Source: Casuarius casuarius (taxonomy: Eukaryota; Chordata; Aves; Casuariiformes; Casuariidae). From it: a stretch of DNA of 64,000 nucleotides. Of the stretch, positions 9,724 through 24,700 are shown piece by piece. Below the pieces are notes generated by a model, which was not told the origin of the DNA, made no database searches, and was given only the letters and a program-made list of their open reading frames with translations. A program made the position numbers and the translations under genes. How positions within the stretch are numbered: the first letter of the stretch is position 1; every line of letters starts with the position of its first letter. The stretch spans positions 6,474,552 through 6,538,551 of the forward strand of contig PTFA01000032.1 of assembly GCA_003342895.1 (NCBI GenBank), in the 5' to 3' direction.

Positions 9724-12700
9724 CTAAAAAGGAAATTCAAAATATGGAATTAGACCAACAGGTAGCTTTCCTGTATTAAAAGCTGAAATCAGAAGACCAA
9801 TTAAAAAAAACTGTGATGTTAAATGGTGTAAACATTTGACAGTAAGTAGTACAAAGTTTAATTTCACTAAATCCTTTATGTTTTAATGTATTAGTAAGAC
9901 TGATGATACGGATTTAAAACCAGAAATTTAACAGAATAGTATGTTTTTAAATACAGCACACTGCTATGAAATTTGCAGAACACCATCAGAAATAAAAGAC
10001 GGGAATTACTTCCCACCTAAACATCCAACTATATTTTAAAAAGAGAAGGTCACCTAAATTCAAAGAAGTTTAGAAAACTAACCTGCTTTCAGACATACCT
10101 AAAATATTCATATATCAAGCATCACAGAATAGACTGATACAAGTAACTCAAAAACCAAGGCACATTATGGTGAACCATACCATAAGTAACCAACTTATCC
10201 TACAGGAATAAATTATTCCATAGATCTGATCCACAGAATTATTCCCCTTGTTGATATCCTCTACTTCCTTTGATAGAAAAGTCCAGTGTGATGTACTGAA
10301 GAGGAGGGCAGAGGTGAAAGCCTCAGTGTTACAGGCTTACCAAGATCTTTTACCACAGGGTTCAGAGCTTGCAGAAAAAGTTAGTGTGCCATAAAGCAAA
10401 CATTCTTCAAAGTGCCATTTCACATAAATTCGGTTTCTCTGTCAACATTCCACATAAATACCATCACAACATAGCAATACTTTAAATGCCATTTTTACGC
10501 TGCAGTGTCACTTTTTTCCATTGTAATACGCCGATCAATCGGGAAGAGTTTCACAACAGCTGCCAGATGAGTATTTAAGCAGTGCAGTTCCTATGGGAAT
10601 GGCTAGTATGAAAGAGTGGGAAGGCCTCCTATAATTGAATTTCCCAATGGAACTTAGACTGCACAAACTGGAAGACTAGAACGTACCTACACAGAGGGTC
10701 ATCCATTTCTACCATGTGGGAATCTGAAAGAAACTCAGCAAATTGAGTTTCCTTCACTCTGCATTTGCCACAAGCAAAGCATTTTCCTATAGCTTATTCT
10801 TTGCATGAATGAGATATTAGTTCAGTGCCTGAGCATTTTGTTTATTTTTTAAATAATGAGGAGAAATAATTGCAGCTCTAAACTACCACACTAGAAGAGT
10901 CAGTCTGTTCCTTCTTGCTCGTCTTTTCTAAATTCTGTAGAAAGGGAGCAAACTATTCTCCTTTTGAAATGCTGATAATTGTAGCTATTCTTACTTCTAA
11001 GGGTAAGTTCTTGTTAAAAATTCAACTAACCCTTTACTGACCTATCACAATTTTTTTTGAACACCAGAACCTCAATTGGATCACAGTGTATGTTCAGTTA
11101 TATCAATTTTATTTATGCTAAGGGAAGTAATAGTGTCTACTCCAATGATGTTCCTGAACTATTTATACTGCTAAGATTATACTTTTACAGTTTAGTAATT
11201 TCTACATGAATAAAACCTCTGCTTCATGCATTAACAAGAAGGCAGTTTTACAGGAGTCCTCAAGAACAATTCCAGCCTAGTGGGCTTTTTTTTTTTTTTT
11301 TTAAATTTATCTCAGTAGTGATAGGAAAGCAGATGATTTTCAGGTCACTTCTTTCACATGTTCAGTGTTCCTTTATACTGCTCAGAGGAGAACTGTGCAA
11401 AAGCGGGCTTCGTATCTCCCAACACAGTTCTACAATAGAAGGACTTTAGTTGTTCACTTGAGGTACTCCTGCAGCTGGAGAGGAGGATTACTGGATTTGT
11501 GTCAGTGGAAAATTATTTCAATCATTTTTAATGCAAAGCAGTAATGAAAAATGATTCTACATGGGATTTAGGAATCTCACCCTTTACAACAGTCATTCAC
11601 CTTCAGACTGTGAAACAGGTCACCTTAATTTTAAGGTTCAAAAATATGGTCTGTAGGCCCTCATTTTGCCAAATTGTGTTAAACTTTGCAAACTCAGAAA
11701 AGAATGGCTAATCACACCTCCAGATAAATGTTTCTGAATAACCCACATGGAAATAAAAGCACAAGAGTTGCATATACACAGCAGAGAGACCATGTTCTCA
11801 AACTCGTTAGTTTAAATGCCTGCAACAAACTAAAATTATCAAATGAGTGTATAAGAGTCACAACATTCTGTTTAAATGAAGGTATACCTGGTCATATCCA
11901 TAAGGCCTCTGCTGTGGTGGCTGTGGCGGCCCAGGCTGTGTGGGTCTATATCCCCCATACTGCTGGCCCTGTCCTTGTGGATAATTGGGATACTGAGGTC
12001 CTGGGCCACTCTGTGAAGGGCCTGGAAATCATTAAAATGGAAACAACAGAAGAAAGAAAAATTGGTTAAAAGAGTTAGAAAGAAGCAGTGGTAAAAGCAT
12101 TGAATTTGACAATTAAGGCAGGACTCAGAAATAGCAATACTGTGCAATTAAGTCATCTCCTACCTAATAATGTATCAGGGATCAGTGGTCCGCCTCTTAC
12201 ACTGGAATGCTCCTTAGCTGACAGGGCCTGTGCTCCAACCATAGATCACTTACCTTTTTTTTATTACCAATGCACGCAGTCCACACACTAGGTCAGAGGA
12301 CAGGAAGAACAAGGCAAGAAATTACAAACAGGGATCATGATCAGTTTGTAGGGTTTAAGGAGGCACACACTCCTCCCGCCATATGCTGCTCCAGGTCCAG
12401 AACTTATTCTTCCAGGAACAGCCAAACGGTCAGTTGCGTTTAGCATTTGGACTTTTGATACTAGCAGTGCTGCACTGCCTAAGAATCAGTTCTCACACCA
12501 CAGCAGGCAATCATAAATGGGATGATAGGCAAGCAAGTTACATGCATAAAATGTGAGATGTTACAACCAGTCATCCCACTATTGTGAGATGAAAAAAGGC
12601 ACCCTCTACTCGCTATTCCTCTGGTCATCTTAACTTTCTAGGAAAAAGGTAGAAAAGAACTTTGGCTCCAGCCTCTTTTGGCTGTAAAAGGAAGCAGTTC

Positions 12701-15700
12701 TTTTGTCTATACAAACTCTTTCTGTCACTACTCACAGGGACTCTTCTTTCTGGCCAGTTTATCATTGGAAGCTGTGTTTTACTACCATAAAGCAGCGCAG
12801 ACACGTTCCAAACAAAATGAACTTCATCCCCTTCCACCTTAGGAAGATGAGGTACTGTGTGTTTCAGTGATACTCCAAGTTGATTGTTTGCAGCAGATGC
12901 CTTGTAAGTTGCCTTTTTCAGCACCTCCCCTTAAATTGGTAGAGTCAGGAATACCTGCAACTCTCTAGGAAGTGCTTTCTGTGCAAACCTATTTTTTCCA
13001 GAAGAAATGGATATGTTTTAGCAATAATCTGATTCAGTGCTAGAGAGTGCTAGTTTTAGCTACCGGCACTGAACATTAAGACGACATCAGCTGGTAACTC
13101 TTTTGATAATTCTGGATCTCAGAGAGTCAAAAAGATGACCTGGAGGAGAAAAGCTCCATAGGCTATTACCTTTCTTCTCAGGCCTCAAATCCCCTTGAAC
13201 TATACAGTTTCAGCTTTCTGCAGTGGGACAAAACTTAGAAGATTGATAATAATGACTGAGATGCTGATTTATTTTTTCAAATTAGTAACTAATTAAATAT
13301 TAAATCAAGCAAGGATACTACATCCTAAAAAGCACTGCGTTCATCTGACAAACGAAATTTGGTTTCATTTATTCACAGTAATTCTTCATAGTAGAATTGT
13401 AAATGTTCAGTAACAGACTTTGTAAAATAAAAATGAAATCTGTTTATTTGGGACTTTAACATCTATTTTTGCTAAAAAACAACAAAAAAAGAAATTGAGA
13501 AACAAGCTTATCTAGGTGTACAAATTCTGGTGGGTAAGTAAGTCCAGTGGATTTCTTGATCCCTTTCCTCTAGTACTTCTTAATCAGAGTAAATCAGGTT
13601 TATTTGTTTACAACATTTAGAATACCGGGCTAGATGGACCTTCACTCTGCTCTTGTGTTAAGCTTAGCAGAATACAAGTACATGAATATTTAGAACTATC
13701 AATTCATCCATAACCTTAAAAAGTTTGTCAAATCTCAGTGGATCCTTTTAAAACTTAACTCTATCTCAAAATAACCAGATTTGACATGAAACTGGCATTT
13801 ATCTAGATGGCAAACAAACAAGGTGAGCACTTCCTTGCATACCCACAAACCTGAATTCTTACCATTTAAATCCACAACAAAGCTAAATGTTAAAATATAT
13901 GGAATTAGATTTCAGAGATTCCTTTTTAAAGGTTGCTGCTTCTAAGATAAATATGTACCGCCTTACAATATGCAAAGCAAGGAAAACTTAAGAGAGCAGT
14001 GTTTTCAGTATGACCTTCTGTCCTAATTTTTTAAGTAGTAACGCACAAAAATCACATACTAGTACTATAAGCTTCCTGTTAGGGAGAATGTCCTTGAATC
14101 CAAGGATTACATCATCTCACATGTGCCAAACAATTTCTATTGTGTCACATGTAACACAACAGCTTTAAGAAGTTTTCACTACCAGTGCAATACTTTCTAA
14201 GACAAACTCTTTCCAAAGCTGCATTGGTAATACTTCTATTAATTTACTAATCAGTGCAAGAATCTTAAAATGATTCACACAGGTTGGATGAAATTTTACA
14301 AGAGTTTAAGAGATGCAGTTCTAAACTGCAAAACCAGAGACAAAGCGGTGAGAACAGCTTTTTGCCATCTTTGTGCCCTCCTGACTCTATGTTCATCTAC
14401 AGAGAACGGAAAAGAGCAGTCGTTCAGGGTCTTTCTAAATTACAGATAACTTGTGCCAATATTGTCTAGAAACCCCTCAGTTTGCCATGCTATCAACTTG
14501 TCTTAGTTTTCCACCAGATTTACTTCCCAACAGATGCTGTCTTCTGCACTTTCTTGTTCTGGCCCAGCGAGATTGAGGGCATTGTGCTCTTTTGCATAAA
14601 ACTGGACTTTCAACCCAGTAAAACTGGGCTGGAATAACATATAAGGATCTCACTCAGTCTTTTCTATGATCACTTTCTGTGTCTTCAGGTTCTTACCATA
14701 ACCCTGCTGTTGTCCTGGATAGCCTTGTTGGCCTGGATATTGCTGCTGTTGTGGTGGATAACCCTGCTGTTGTGGTGGTCCTTGATACGCATCTTGCTGC
14801 TGACCATATTGTGAGTTTCCTGTAATATGATTGCAAGAAAGAAAAAAACAATTAAAGATACTTACTTTATTAATTTTTTCCTTCTAAGATGCACAGCCAA
14901 CAACACAAGAACAAAATGAAAATGCAATATTGATTTCAAAACTGAACGAAACAAAGAAAACTCAAACCAAACAGAAGGAATTCGGCCAAACAAACTGCAG
15001 TTAAAGCCAATTTTGCAAAGTTGAACTGCAGCATTTTCAGCATCTCTGCCAAACGAGCATTACATTTACTGGAACATCACAGTCATAAGATCATGACTAT
15101 GCTAAATAAAATAAAAAAGACAAAATTAAGGACAGCTACAAGAGCACAGACTAGCTACACAAGATCAGCAAGCTGTTTCCTAACGGCACTATAATTATAC
15201 AAAATATATACACACACAAAAAGAAGATATACAACTGAACCAACAAATTTATGTTTAAATAAAAATTTCCATTGAGGGAAAAAAAATCTCTATAGTGTTT
15301 TAGTCATTTTACTGTTGTTAGAAATGACAAATTATGGTTATACATTTTAGGTGTTTGCAATAAATTATTCCGAATGCTTCAAGTTCCCTGCAAATTTCAA
15401 GACAGCCAGCAACTAGTATTCTACAAGAGCTTTGCATGGGTATAAGTTGTGTTGTGCAAGAATTTTTGTTCCCGTTGCAGGTGGGGAAGGAAAGGGAATG
15501 TATGTGCGTATGTGTGTGAAGGTATATAGATACCTCCTTCGTAGTAATGTTGTGAGGAATCCTCATAAGGCCTATCGTAGCCTTGTTCAGGATACGACGG
15601 TTGCTGATAACCGTAATCATTATGACCTACATCAATTCGACAAGAGACAGGAAGAAACGTTAATGGCCTCTGAGTGAAAACCCTAAAAATATATCTTTCA

Positions 15701-18700
15701 GAAAAATGAAAAAAATTTCAACTGGAAATACATGAAAAAGAATTTTCAATTGTATTAGCCAAAGATTTATTAATATGATTTCCTTTCATACTGAATTAAC
15801 ATGTGACAGGAAAAAAAAGGCTTAATGCAGTAGTTTTAGCAACATCACAGCAAGGGATGGTCTTAACCTTCTGATAATCCTTGTTGGGGAAAAAAAAAGT
15901 ACTTTATCTTTCACTCAAAAAAAAAAATGAAAGCATTTAGGCCTTTCACATGTAAATAACCTGAATTAAATTAGAATGAACAAAGAAAGCAATTATCGTA
16001 CTTTGTCTAACACCTGTTCTGCTGATCTCCAATTCAAAAGCATATGCTAAAAGCAGTGTGAAATATAACAAATAAAGCTCAATGAAGTTATGAACCATAG
16101 TCTATATTAAATTTTGCTCTGAAGCAAGAGGAAAAAAAAGCATTCTGAAGGTTGACTTTTCCCTACAAACAGAATTCCTAGAAGTCTTAAGAAAACTTCT
16201 CCTGTATTGCATTCCAGTCATGAAGAGAATCATTAAAAAAGAACCTTCCTTTTCAGAGACTACAGACATCTCCAATTAAGAAACCAATATATGAAGTAAG
16301 CACCCTACCTGTTGGTTGTTTTAAGACCAATACATTTACAGACGACCAAAACATATCATTTGCTAACTCAGTCATGAAAACAAGCTGAAATTTTGTTAAA
16401 ATCTGGGATAAAATTATACTGAGCAGCTAAAATAAGAAAAAAATAAATCTAAAAGGTCTTTGTAATTAGTTCTGCAACTGTACCAAATTTCATCGACTGA
16501 ATCTAATATAAATACATATCTATTAAGTTTCGTAATATATTCTTTTTACATTCTGTATAACAGTAATAATGAGGCAGTTATAAAGAATAAATCTTTAGAA
16601 GGAATAAGTCTTAGCAAATTCATCTGTGCTGCCACAGAGCTGTCAGTGATAATGTCCAATTTCTCTTACTACAGTAAATTACCTGTAACCATTGAAAGGT
16701 CATGTGTATAACATAAAAGTCACAAAATGAAAGCTCAATAATTATGACTGAATGCAACTTGTAAAATACCTTTGCATGTATGTATCTGAAAATAACATGT
16801 GTAAGCTTATTTGCAATACCTTTAGGCATGGTCCTGAGTGTCTTGAAAATTTGATTTATTATCAACTAAAATTAAAACAATTAACTTGTGTCCTTTTATT
16901 TGCAACGAGGAGTTCCTTTGGCAAATATACAGCTTTGCTTTGTATATGTTTTTTAAAACATTAATATCTACTGCTTTCCTTGAACTTCATAAGATGCCAT
17001 TAAGTTGCAGACAGGATTATCACAGTAGCCAAGAGCCAACATCTTTATTGTCCCAGTCTGTGCTCAGCCTGAGAACAGGTAACTGCAGCTCTCCTAACTT
17101 ATAACACAATCTGATAGCCTTTAGGACTCTAAATTCGAAGAAGTAGAAGAATAGATTTCTGAGATTCAAAGTTAAGGTCTTGTCTTGAAAGCACTGGGGG
17201 ACTCTTAAAGAGGATTCACAATTATAAGCTCCTCAGGGCAGGGACCATTTTATGCCTTTGTAAAACATTAATTAAGCTAAAGGCCCATAACATAGCAGCA
17301 ATAAAACATTTTTGTGACTTATATTAAAACTAAAAGCTAAGTTAACAAAAAACAGAAAAAACACGTCTTAAGCAAGTTTTTCCAGTCCAATAAAATCTTT
17401 CATAAAAGGATATCACCCCCTCTCTTATTTATTATAGTTACGACTTTTAATTCAGCTCAATTACACTAGATATAATAAGGAACCCTTCATACTTTTAGAC
17501 AAACCAATCATAGAATCTTCATTTTGAAATACTGGTACTGATGTTACAGTAACAAATGGAAGTATTACAAATTACATACTTTAAGTTGTAAAATTAACTA
17601 ATCATAATAACTTAAGCTGCAGTAACAATTCCGAATTGGGAGGTTTTTGTAAATGCGAGGTATGATATTCAATTACTTTCTTGCCCCATTCCCTAGTTTT
17701 GGGCAATGTAAAGTCTACATTAATATTGGGCAGGTATAGAAAATGGGAAAGTTAACATTTATGAGAGATTACCATCAGGGTAATATTGCTGGTTCATGCC
17801 TTCTGGAGGACCTTGTCCACCATGACTGTATTGGTCCCCATAATAGTCTTCCTGGCCCGAGTACTGCTGTGGTGGGCCTGAAAAACCACAACCAGTCAAT
17901 ACGTAAATAACTTGATTTTTCTGTTATAAAGCTTGCTAATTTCTGATTTTAGTATGAGAAATATTTCTCAAATGTACTCCCCACCCATATTGTTGCATTT
18001 CAGACAACATATGTAATCTGGTTTACTTAAAATACACAGTCACACACACACATACACACACAGAGTGTTCTTCGGCTGCAGTAGACCTGGGCACATATAT
18101 ATCATACTTCATTTCTGAGCTCATTTTATGAACATGTATGTAAAAACACTAAGGCATTAAAAATAAGATTACTCCCCTTCTAAAAGGGCTGCAAAGAAAA
18201 AAAAGATGCAAGACTGTGGAACATTTCCCCCTTTTTTTTTTCTTTTTTTTTTTTAAAATTGAGCAAATTCAGAACCAAACAGGTACCCTGCTCCTTTTCT
18301 ATACCTATCAGTGTTTTTAACATTGAAACAGAATTCTGCATCAGGATATCTGAGATGAATTCTTTGAGATACTTTTTGTTAGAAAGAACTCAAAACAGAA
18401 GAAATACTTGTCTTCAAGTTTCATGGTGAAACCAGTAATCTGTTGCTGCAAGATCCACCCTCAAGAGGATAACAAAAAAAAAAGTCCACAAAGTCTAAAA
18501 TTGTGACACATAATAATTTGATCCAAATTTGATGCAAGCGAGAAAGTGATTTAAAATAGTTTTAAAGGTGGTTATTCAAAACTGATATAAAAACACTGAA
18601 GTAAATTCTTACCTTGCTGTGGTGGCCTATATGGAGGAATCTGTCTCTGACCCATCATGTGATTTCCTTGGTTAACTTGTCCCATCATTCCTATAGGTGG

Positions 18701-21700
18701 CTGCTGTCCCTGGTAATGCTGGCCACCTGCTTGTGGCATATTGTATTGCTGGGAAGGAGGTTGCTGGTGCATCATTGGACCTGTACAAAGAAAAATATAG
18801 TGAATGTGTCTTCTGTAACACAATCTGTGATTAAATCTTTCAAAAAATCTAATACGGAAACTCAATCTTAAAAATGTGAACTAAAAAAGGCCCTACACTT
18901 CTAGTGCTCTCACAAGTATTGGTTGCTTCTGGACCTCTGCAAATGCAGGCAATCAATTCAGTGACTAAGTTACAGAATAGAACTCAGTCTGAGCAGTAGG
19001 ACTGCTTTCAAGATGGTTTTTTCTTTAAACTACAGGCACATTAGTTTACTCATACTCAAAGGTAATTGAAACATTTCCCCCCCCCCTTTTTTTTTTTTTT
19101 TAAGTCCCTACAAAGGAAGTGTAGATGAAAACCTGATAGTTTGAAACTTTCTGATAGATTAAACTTTCTGAGAGATTGAAAACTGACAGATTGAAACTTT
19201 CAAATGACAAGTCATAGAAACATTACTTAACATTATGAATTCCTTGGGGCTTGGTTTTGATACACATCCAGGTGTTATAGTCCATTAATGAGCAACTTAG
19301 CTGTTATCAAAAAATACAAAATTTTACTTGGCCTATAAAGACAAACCACTTATACCACTGGGTCAGGCAATCACACAACAGGTATTATGCAGAAAGACTC
19401 CCAGAAATACAGGCTCTGCCCACCACAGAACAGCCCCAAGCAGCCTGTAACGAAAATCTTCTTTCATACAAAGCTGCAAAAAGTTACTGTGAGCCACAGG
19501 AAGAGACTAGGAGAGAACAAGTTTTGTCAATGTTTTATTAACTGAGAAAATCTTGTTAAGGCTGAAGTTGAAGAAATGTGAACTTCAGTATTGAAAACAG
19601 ACAGTAACAGAACAGCTATCAACACCATATGGCAATGAAAATTATGATTAAGCTATCTGAATATATCTGATTGCAGATCAGGTTGATAAAGCTTTTAACA
19701 AAGAATAGCTTTCTCACTTCCTCTATAGCAACACTTCAGAAGAGAGTTATTCCAGTATTACAAAAATGAGAACCAAACAGTTGTGATAAGGAGCTAAACT
19801 TTTTAAACAATATTTTTTAAGATGCTTATTCAAGCTAACTGATGCTTATTTTACACTTTATAATGCTGAAACCCTAAGTTTTTTTGCAAAGAAGCTAAGC
19901 TGTAATCAATCTTGCAAAAAACAAAGCAAATCAAAGTACCAAACTAGCACAGCTTCTCCTTGTCCCCATACCAGGAAATAAAGGAAGGTGTCATTTATTC
20001 TTCTAATGAAAGCTACTTTTTGCTATTGCTTTTTATTTTTGTTTAAATAACTGAGTGTTGGAGCACAAGAAGAAAGTACTATGTAGAAAACGTGGTAGTG
20101 GAAAATTAGCTGGATATAGTCAACACTGAGAATGGATTTATACAGGGAAAGGAATACATAGCCACTTAGGTCTTGTCTATATGGGGTTACTGAAGAAATT
20201 TAAGCCAAATTAATTAACGGTATGAATTCAAAGTCTGTTAGTTAAATCCCATTAAACCCCTGTGTGGAATCTCTCAGTGAGGAGTAAAGTGGCCTTAGTT
20301 TCGTTAAGCTTAATTTTCCTCTGAAGATACATATTGGCTACTCTAAAGATGATCTAGTCATGCTTCTCTTCTTCAGCACAACAATTGCTGTGTTCTGATT
20401 TTAAAGTAATAAAATGGCTTAAATTGAGATACTGTAATTATTTTTCACTTAACTACAATATATTTCATTTTTTGATCTTCTGAGCAAGTAGGTAATTCAG
20501 ATCATTCCAATTCACTGCGTTTTTGTTTGGAAGTACTGGGAAAGATTAATCAGCTTTGAAAAAAACCAAAAACTTGTTGCCGTAATGTTCCTAGATCTCA
20601 AGAAAGCTTGTTAATTAACAATATTAATATTAGTCACAATACAATGTGATAAAATGTGTCGGGTCCCCACGGTGCAATGTAGAGGTTTTCTGTTTGCTTT
20701 TTAAATTAGAACTTCATTAACGCTTTGTAGAGTCGCAATGAGAATTCACTACCCTGTATCACTGTGTATTGTGTTAATAACAGGATGCCTGGCTTATTTC
20801 CAGTTTGTTCACATCTCTCTCTTATCAAAAAGATACCTAAAAGAAGAATCATGGTCTCTAACATCTCATGGAACAGAACCATTTTATGCAGCAGTTTTGA
20901 GGGGTAAGGAAACTTTAAAATTTTCTTTTGAAAAACAAAGCCTACAATAAAGTTACATTTATCCACCATATTGCTACCTAATAGGACATAAAACTGTAAC
21001 CAAGAAAACCCCTTCTAGTCAAAAACTGTCACTAGTTCATTATCTAAGAGTTTCTAATATTTATAGCATGTATTTTTTGAGCCCACGTAAAATACAGATT
21101 TTGAAACTTCAATCAGATCACAGTATACTGCATTCTAAGGAAGTCATGATCTCTTCCAGACTTGGACATAAGACATCACATGGAAAAGTTCACAAAAAGA
21201 GCACTGCAAGAGAACGCTCACTGCTTTCAAAAACTCTCTTTAGAAACAATCAGTTTTTGGTGAATTTCTAGAACTATTTATTCCAGACGGGACAGAACAT
21301 CTGATTTGTACTGAGCCCATAATAAGCCCAAGAAAATATTACATAGTGCTATAACTGTAAATATGCCGGTACAGAAATGGATTATCGTCTGTCCAAGAAA
21401 CTTCAGTAACTTTGGCAGTACAAATGCAGATATGCATTAAGGAGGGGCCTTCACATGTTAATATATTGTGAGCATTCTTGGGATAAAAGAAAGGCCGAAG
21501 AAAAAGATTTTAAACATTAGTATTGTAGGTCCTGTGAGAAGTGCAGGTACTTTTGGTAGGCATTAAATGGGCATTCAAAAAATGCACTGTGTAAACCCAA
21601 ATCAGTCTTGCAGAGCAAGTGAATGTGTAACAAAACCAGTCAACAGGTGAAAACTGAACTACTGTTCATTGTTCAATTTCCTTTAATTAAAAATAGTCTG

Positions 21701-24700
21701 CATTTGTTCCATTATCAAGAATGCACAACATTCTCCACAGCTACTCAGTTCAAAGAGTCTTCTACAGCTACTAAATAAAATGTTCTTCCTCCAGCCAGTG
21801 TCTCATACACAGAACTACTACAGGGAAGAAAAAGGTGTGTGGATATAAGTAAAAATGGACTGGTACTGAAGTATCTCATAAATCCAGTATTCTGTGGTAA
21901 TTCCCTGTCAAAAAATTTCTCAAGGAAACTGACAGCCTATTTTCCAAATATTTAAGAAGAATGGAGAGAAACAGAAACGCAAACTAGAAGTGGGCCCCAG
22001 AGCAACCTGGCAAATTTGAGACCAGACATGCGTTGAGGGTGAATGAGCTGCAGAAAATCGTAGCTGTTTAAAACAGCTCCTTAACCTTGTTCCTTTACTG
22101 AAACTCAGATATTGGTGACGAGTTCTATAAGAGGACAAGAATAACTGCTGACATGGTCAAAACTTCCAAAAAGCAGGGAAACAAGGAACCATACCCAAGT
22201 GAACTGGTGGTACTGCTGTTTTGGTTGAAGAGCTAACGGAGCAGCCTGGGTTCTAACCAAAAAGCAATAGTACAAACTGTTGTTTCTCCAGTCTTCAATA
22301 ATATGGTAGCTTTGTTGCTAAAAAAGAGTCTATTATTTAGGCATTTCATATTGTGCACACATACCGGTAAAGCAGCCAGATACCACATCTAGATTATCAG
22401 CAAAATGCTGCACCATACACTCTAAATCTCACTTTTGTGTACAGTGTTATACAATGACAAAACACATGCCTAGAAATTCGGTGGTCCTCAGCAAAATTTT
22501 CTTTTGTTCTTCAGAGTTACCAAAAAATCATAGGAAATACTTGTTTTCAGACATAACTGATGATAATTCCTGCAAGACCTAGCTTAGGAACTCTACCATA
22601 GGGTAAATTTAACCTTCAGTTTTCTCAGGATTCTTGACAAAAGCTAGAAATTCCACCAGAGTCCAGATACCCTAGTCAAGTGGACCAAAATCTTAATGAC
22701 TTTTTTAACATTAAGGGTCAGTTTAAACAATTTCTCAGAAGACTTCAAACTTTCAAGATACAAAGTTTTCTACTACTCCTAATGTATGATTTGGACTGCA
22801 AATTAAAAGTAGTAGAAACTTCTCCACTTTTTTACTCCACAAAGTCTTCATCTCAAATTGAATTCGAAGTTTCTATGCCTAACCATTTCAGATGTCATTT
22901 AAAAAACAAACATAAAAATGTCAGACAAAAAAAATGCAAAACAGTTACCAACATTGCCTTTCATGTTTTACACTACAGAAGAAAGATGTATTTCTCTATC
23001 AAGAACAATTACCACGATACCTGTTCCTATCTTTGTCTTCTCAAGACAGGAGAACTGCAGTGTGTTCTACAGCTAGACCTCCTGCAAAGCCAGCTGTAGC
23101 ATGATGGCACTTCAGAATTTGAAGACAATTTTATTTCTTTTTAATAGGTTTGATGTCCAAAATATTAGGATTTAACTCTATTAAGACTGCTGTGCTTTAT
23201 CCATGACACCGTGGCTACTGTAAGCAGGTGAGGTATTCAAATTAACAGCCTCTCTTTATAAGGGAATGAACAGATAGCAAGACATTCAAAGGGTCATCAA
23301 CCTTGGAAAGTATTTTTATCCCAAACTGTCACAGCCTGAATATGTTTATATTTTGGATAACATAGGGTGTTCCTATCTTTCTATTCCTTTATGTGGACAA
23401 CAAAAGGAGATAAGGAATTCCTCTCCTGCCTAGTGCCAGCTGTCTCTGTGATCTCTTTGTATTTGCTTTTGGTTAAAAGGGCTCTGAAATTTAATGGATT
23501 TTTTTTCAAGTTTATATAAATGAAATTGTCATTAAAATCTCACCATCACATTCCAGAATTGCTCTTTTGCAAATGACCAAGGCAACACGACATCCTCATG
23601 TACAGCTCAGCTGTCAAAAGTAAACTAACCTGTCCCGTCCCCCTGAGCCTTTCCCAGAAGCAATGTCTAATGCCGATTAAATAAAGATGGGGGAGTTTGG
23701 CAACTTAGTTAACACACTTCTGGCAAGGGAAGGGACTCTAGCAAAATGATCTGAAAAACATGATTTCTGAGATGGTCAAGCTACTACTTCCTTGGTCCCT
23801 ACTTTCAAAGCATTTGAATTCTACAGTTTATAGTCTATGAATGTGAAAGATCTGTTCAATAGAGGTAAGGAGGAGTTTTCATGCAAGTTTCCTGTTCCAG
23901 GAAATTCTGCTCACACTTCTCCTCTTAAAAGCCAAAGATTAGCAAGAGTTAAAATATTTCACATAGCATAATGTAACTAGCTTCCCATACACAGAAGAAA
24001 ACCACCCATAAAAAGGGAGTTTCTACCATATTCACTCAGCTACTGCTGATTCCTATCTCTTCCACAAAAGTAGCAAATATTCCTTATGGATTTCCCAAAG
24101 TGCCAAGGTAGCTTATTAACTAAGAGCCACCTGTAAAATCTTCTATTTATACAATCTGCTGCTTAAGTCCAGAGCAACTGAAATTCTTATTTTAACTGGA
24201 CTGACTACATAAAAACAATACTGTGAAAATTTCGCTTCTCATTTAAGATGTTCCTTTGGCTAGCATTTTATAAACTAGTGCAAATCAGTAATGAGTACAG
24301 ACTAGGGAGAGAAACTAAATCTAACAATGGATTCTGCTACTATATGTTCTATTTTTTAATTATAACTTCTTTTTTTTCCTAACACCATCTGACTCAAAAT
24401 GTATATACAATGAGATGCTTGATAGAAACCGCATGGAAAAAGTTATGCCAAAAAGTTAGATCAAACCTTTCTGTGTGTTATGGCATATTCTTCTGTTATA
24501 TGATGGCATGCTTTTTCTCTACAAGTCCCAGCTTCATTCAGTAACAGTAGATACTCATTTAAAAGCTATTCAGTATTTTTTTTCATTCTAATCGTTCAGT
24601 GTGAGATGCCATGCCTACTCAAACACTGCTATGAAGACAGAATTATTAATTTACTCATGGGTTTTCTTATGGCACTCATAACTAGAATGTCCAAATCTTC

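Noticed and set aside
11728..12069. 113-codon plus-strand frame over SS18 exon 10
   Set aside because: It is a shadow of the conserved minus-strand exon.
22680..23099. 139-codon plus-strand open frame inside SS18 intron 5
   Set aside because: AT-rich, Lys/Phe/Leu-heavy composition, no recognised motif, no splice or promoter context.
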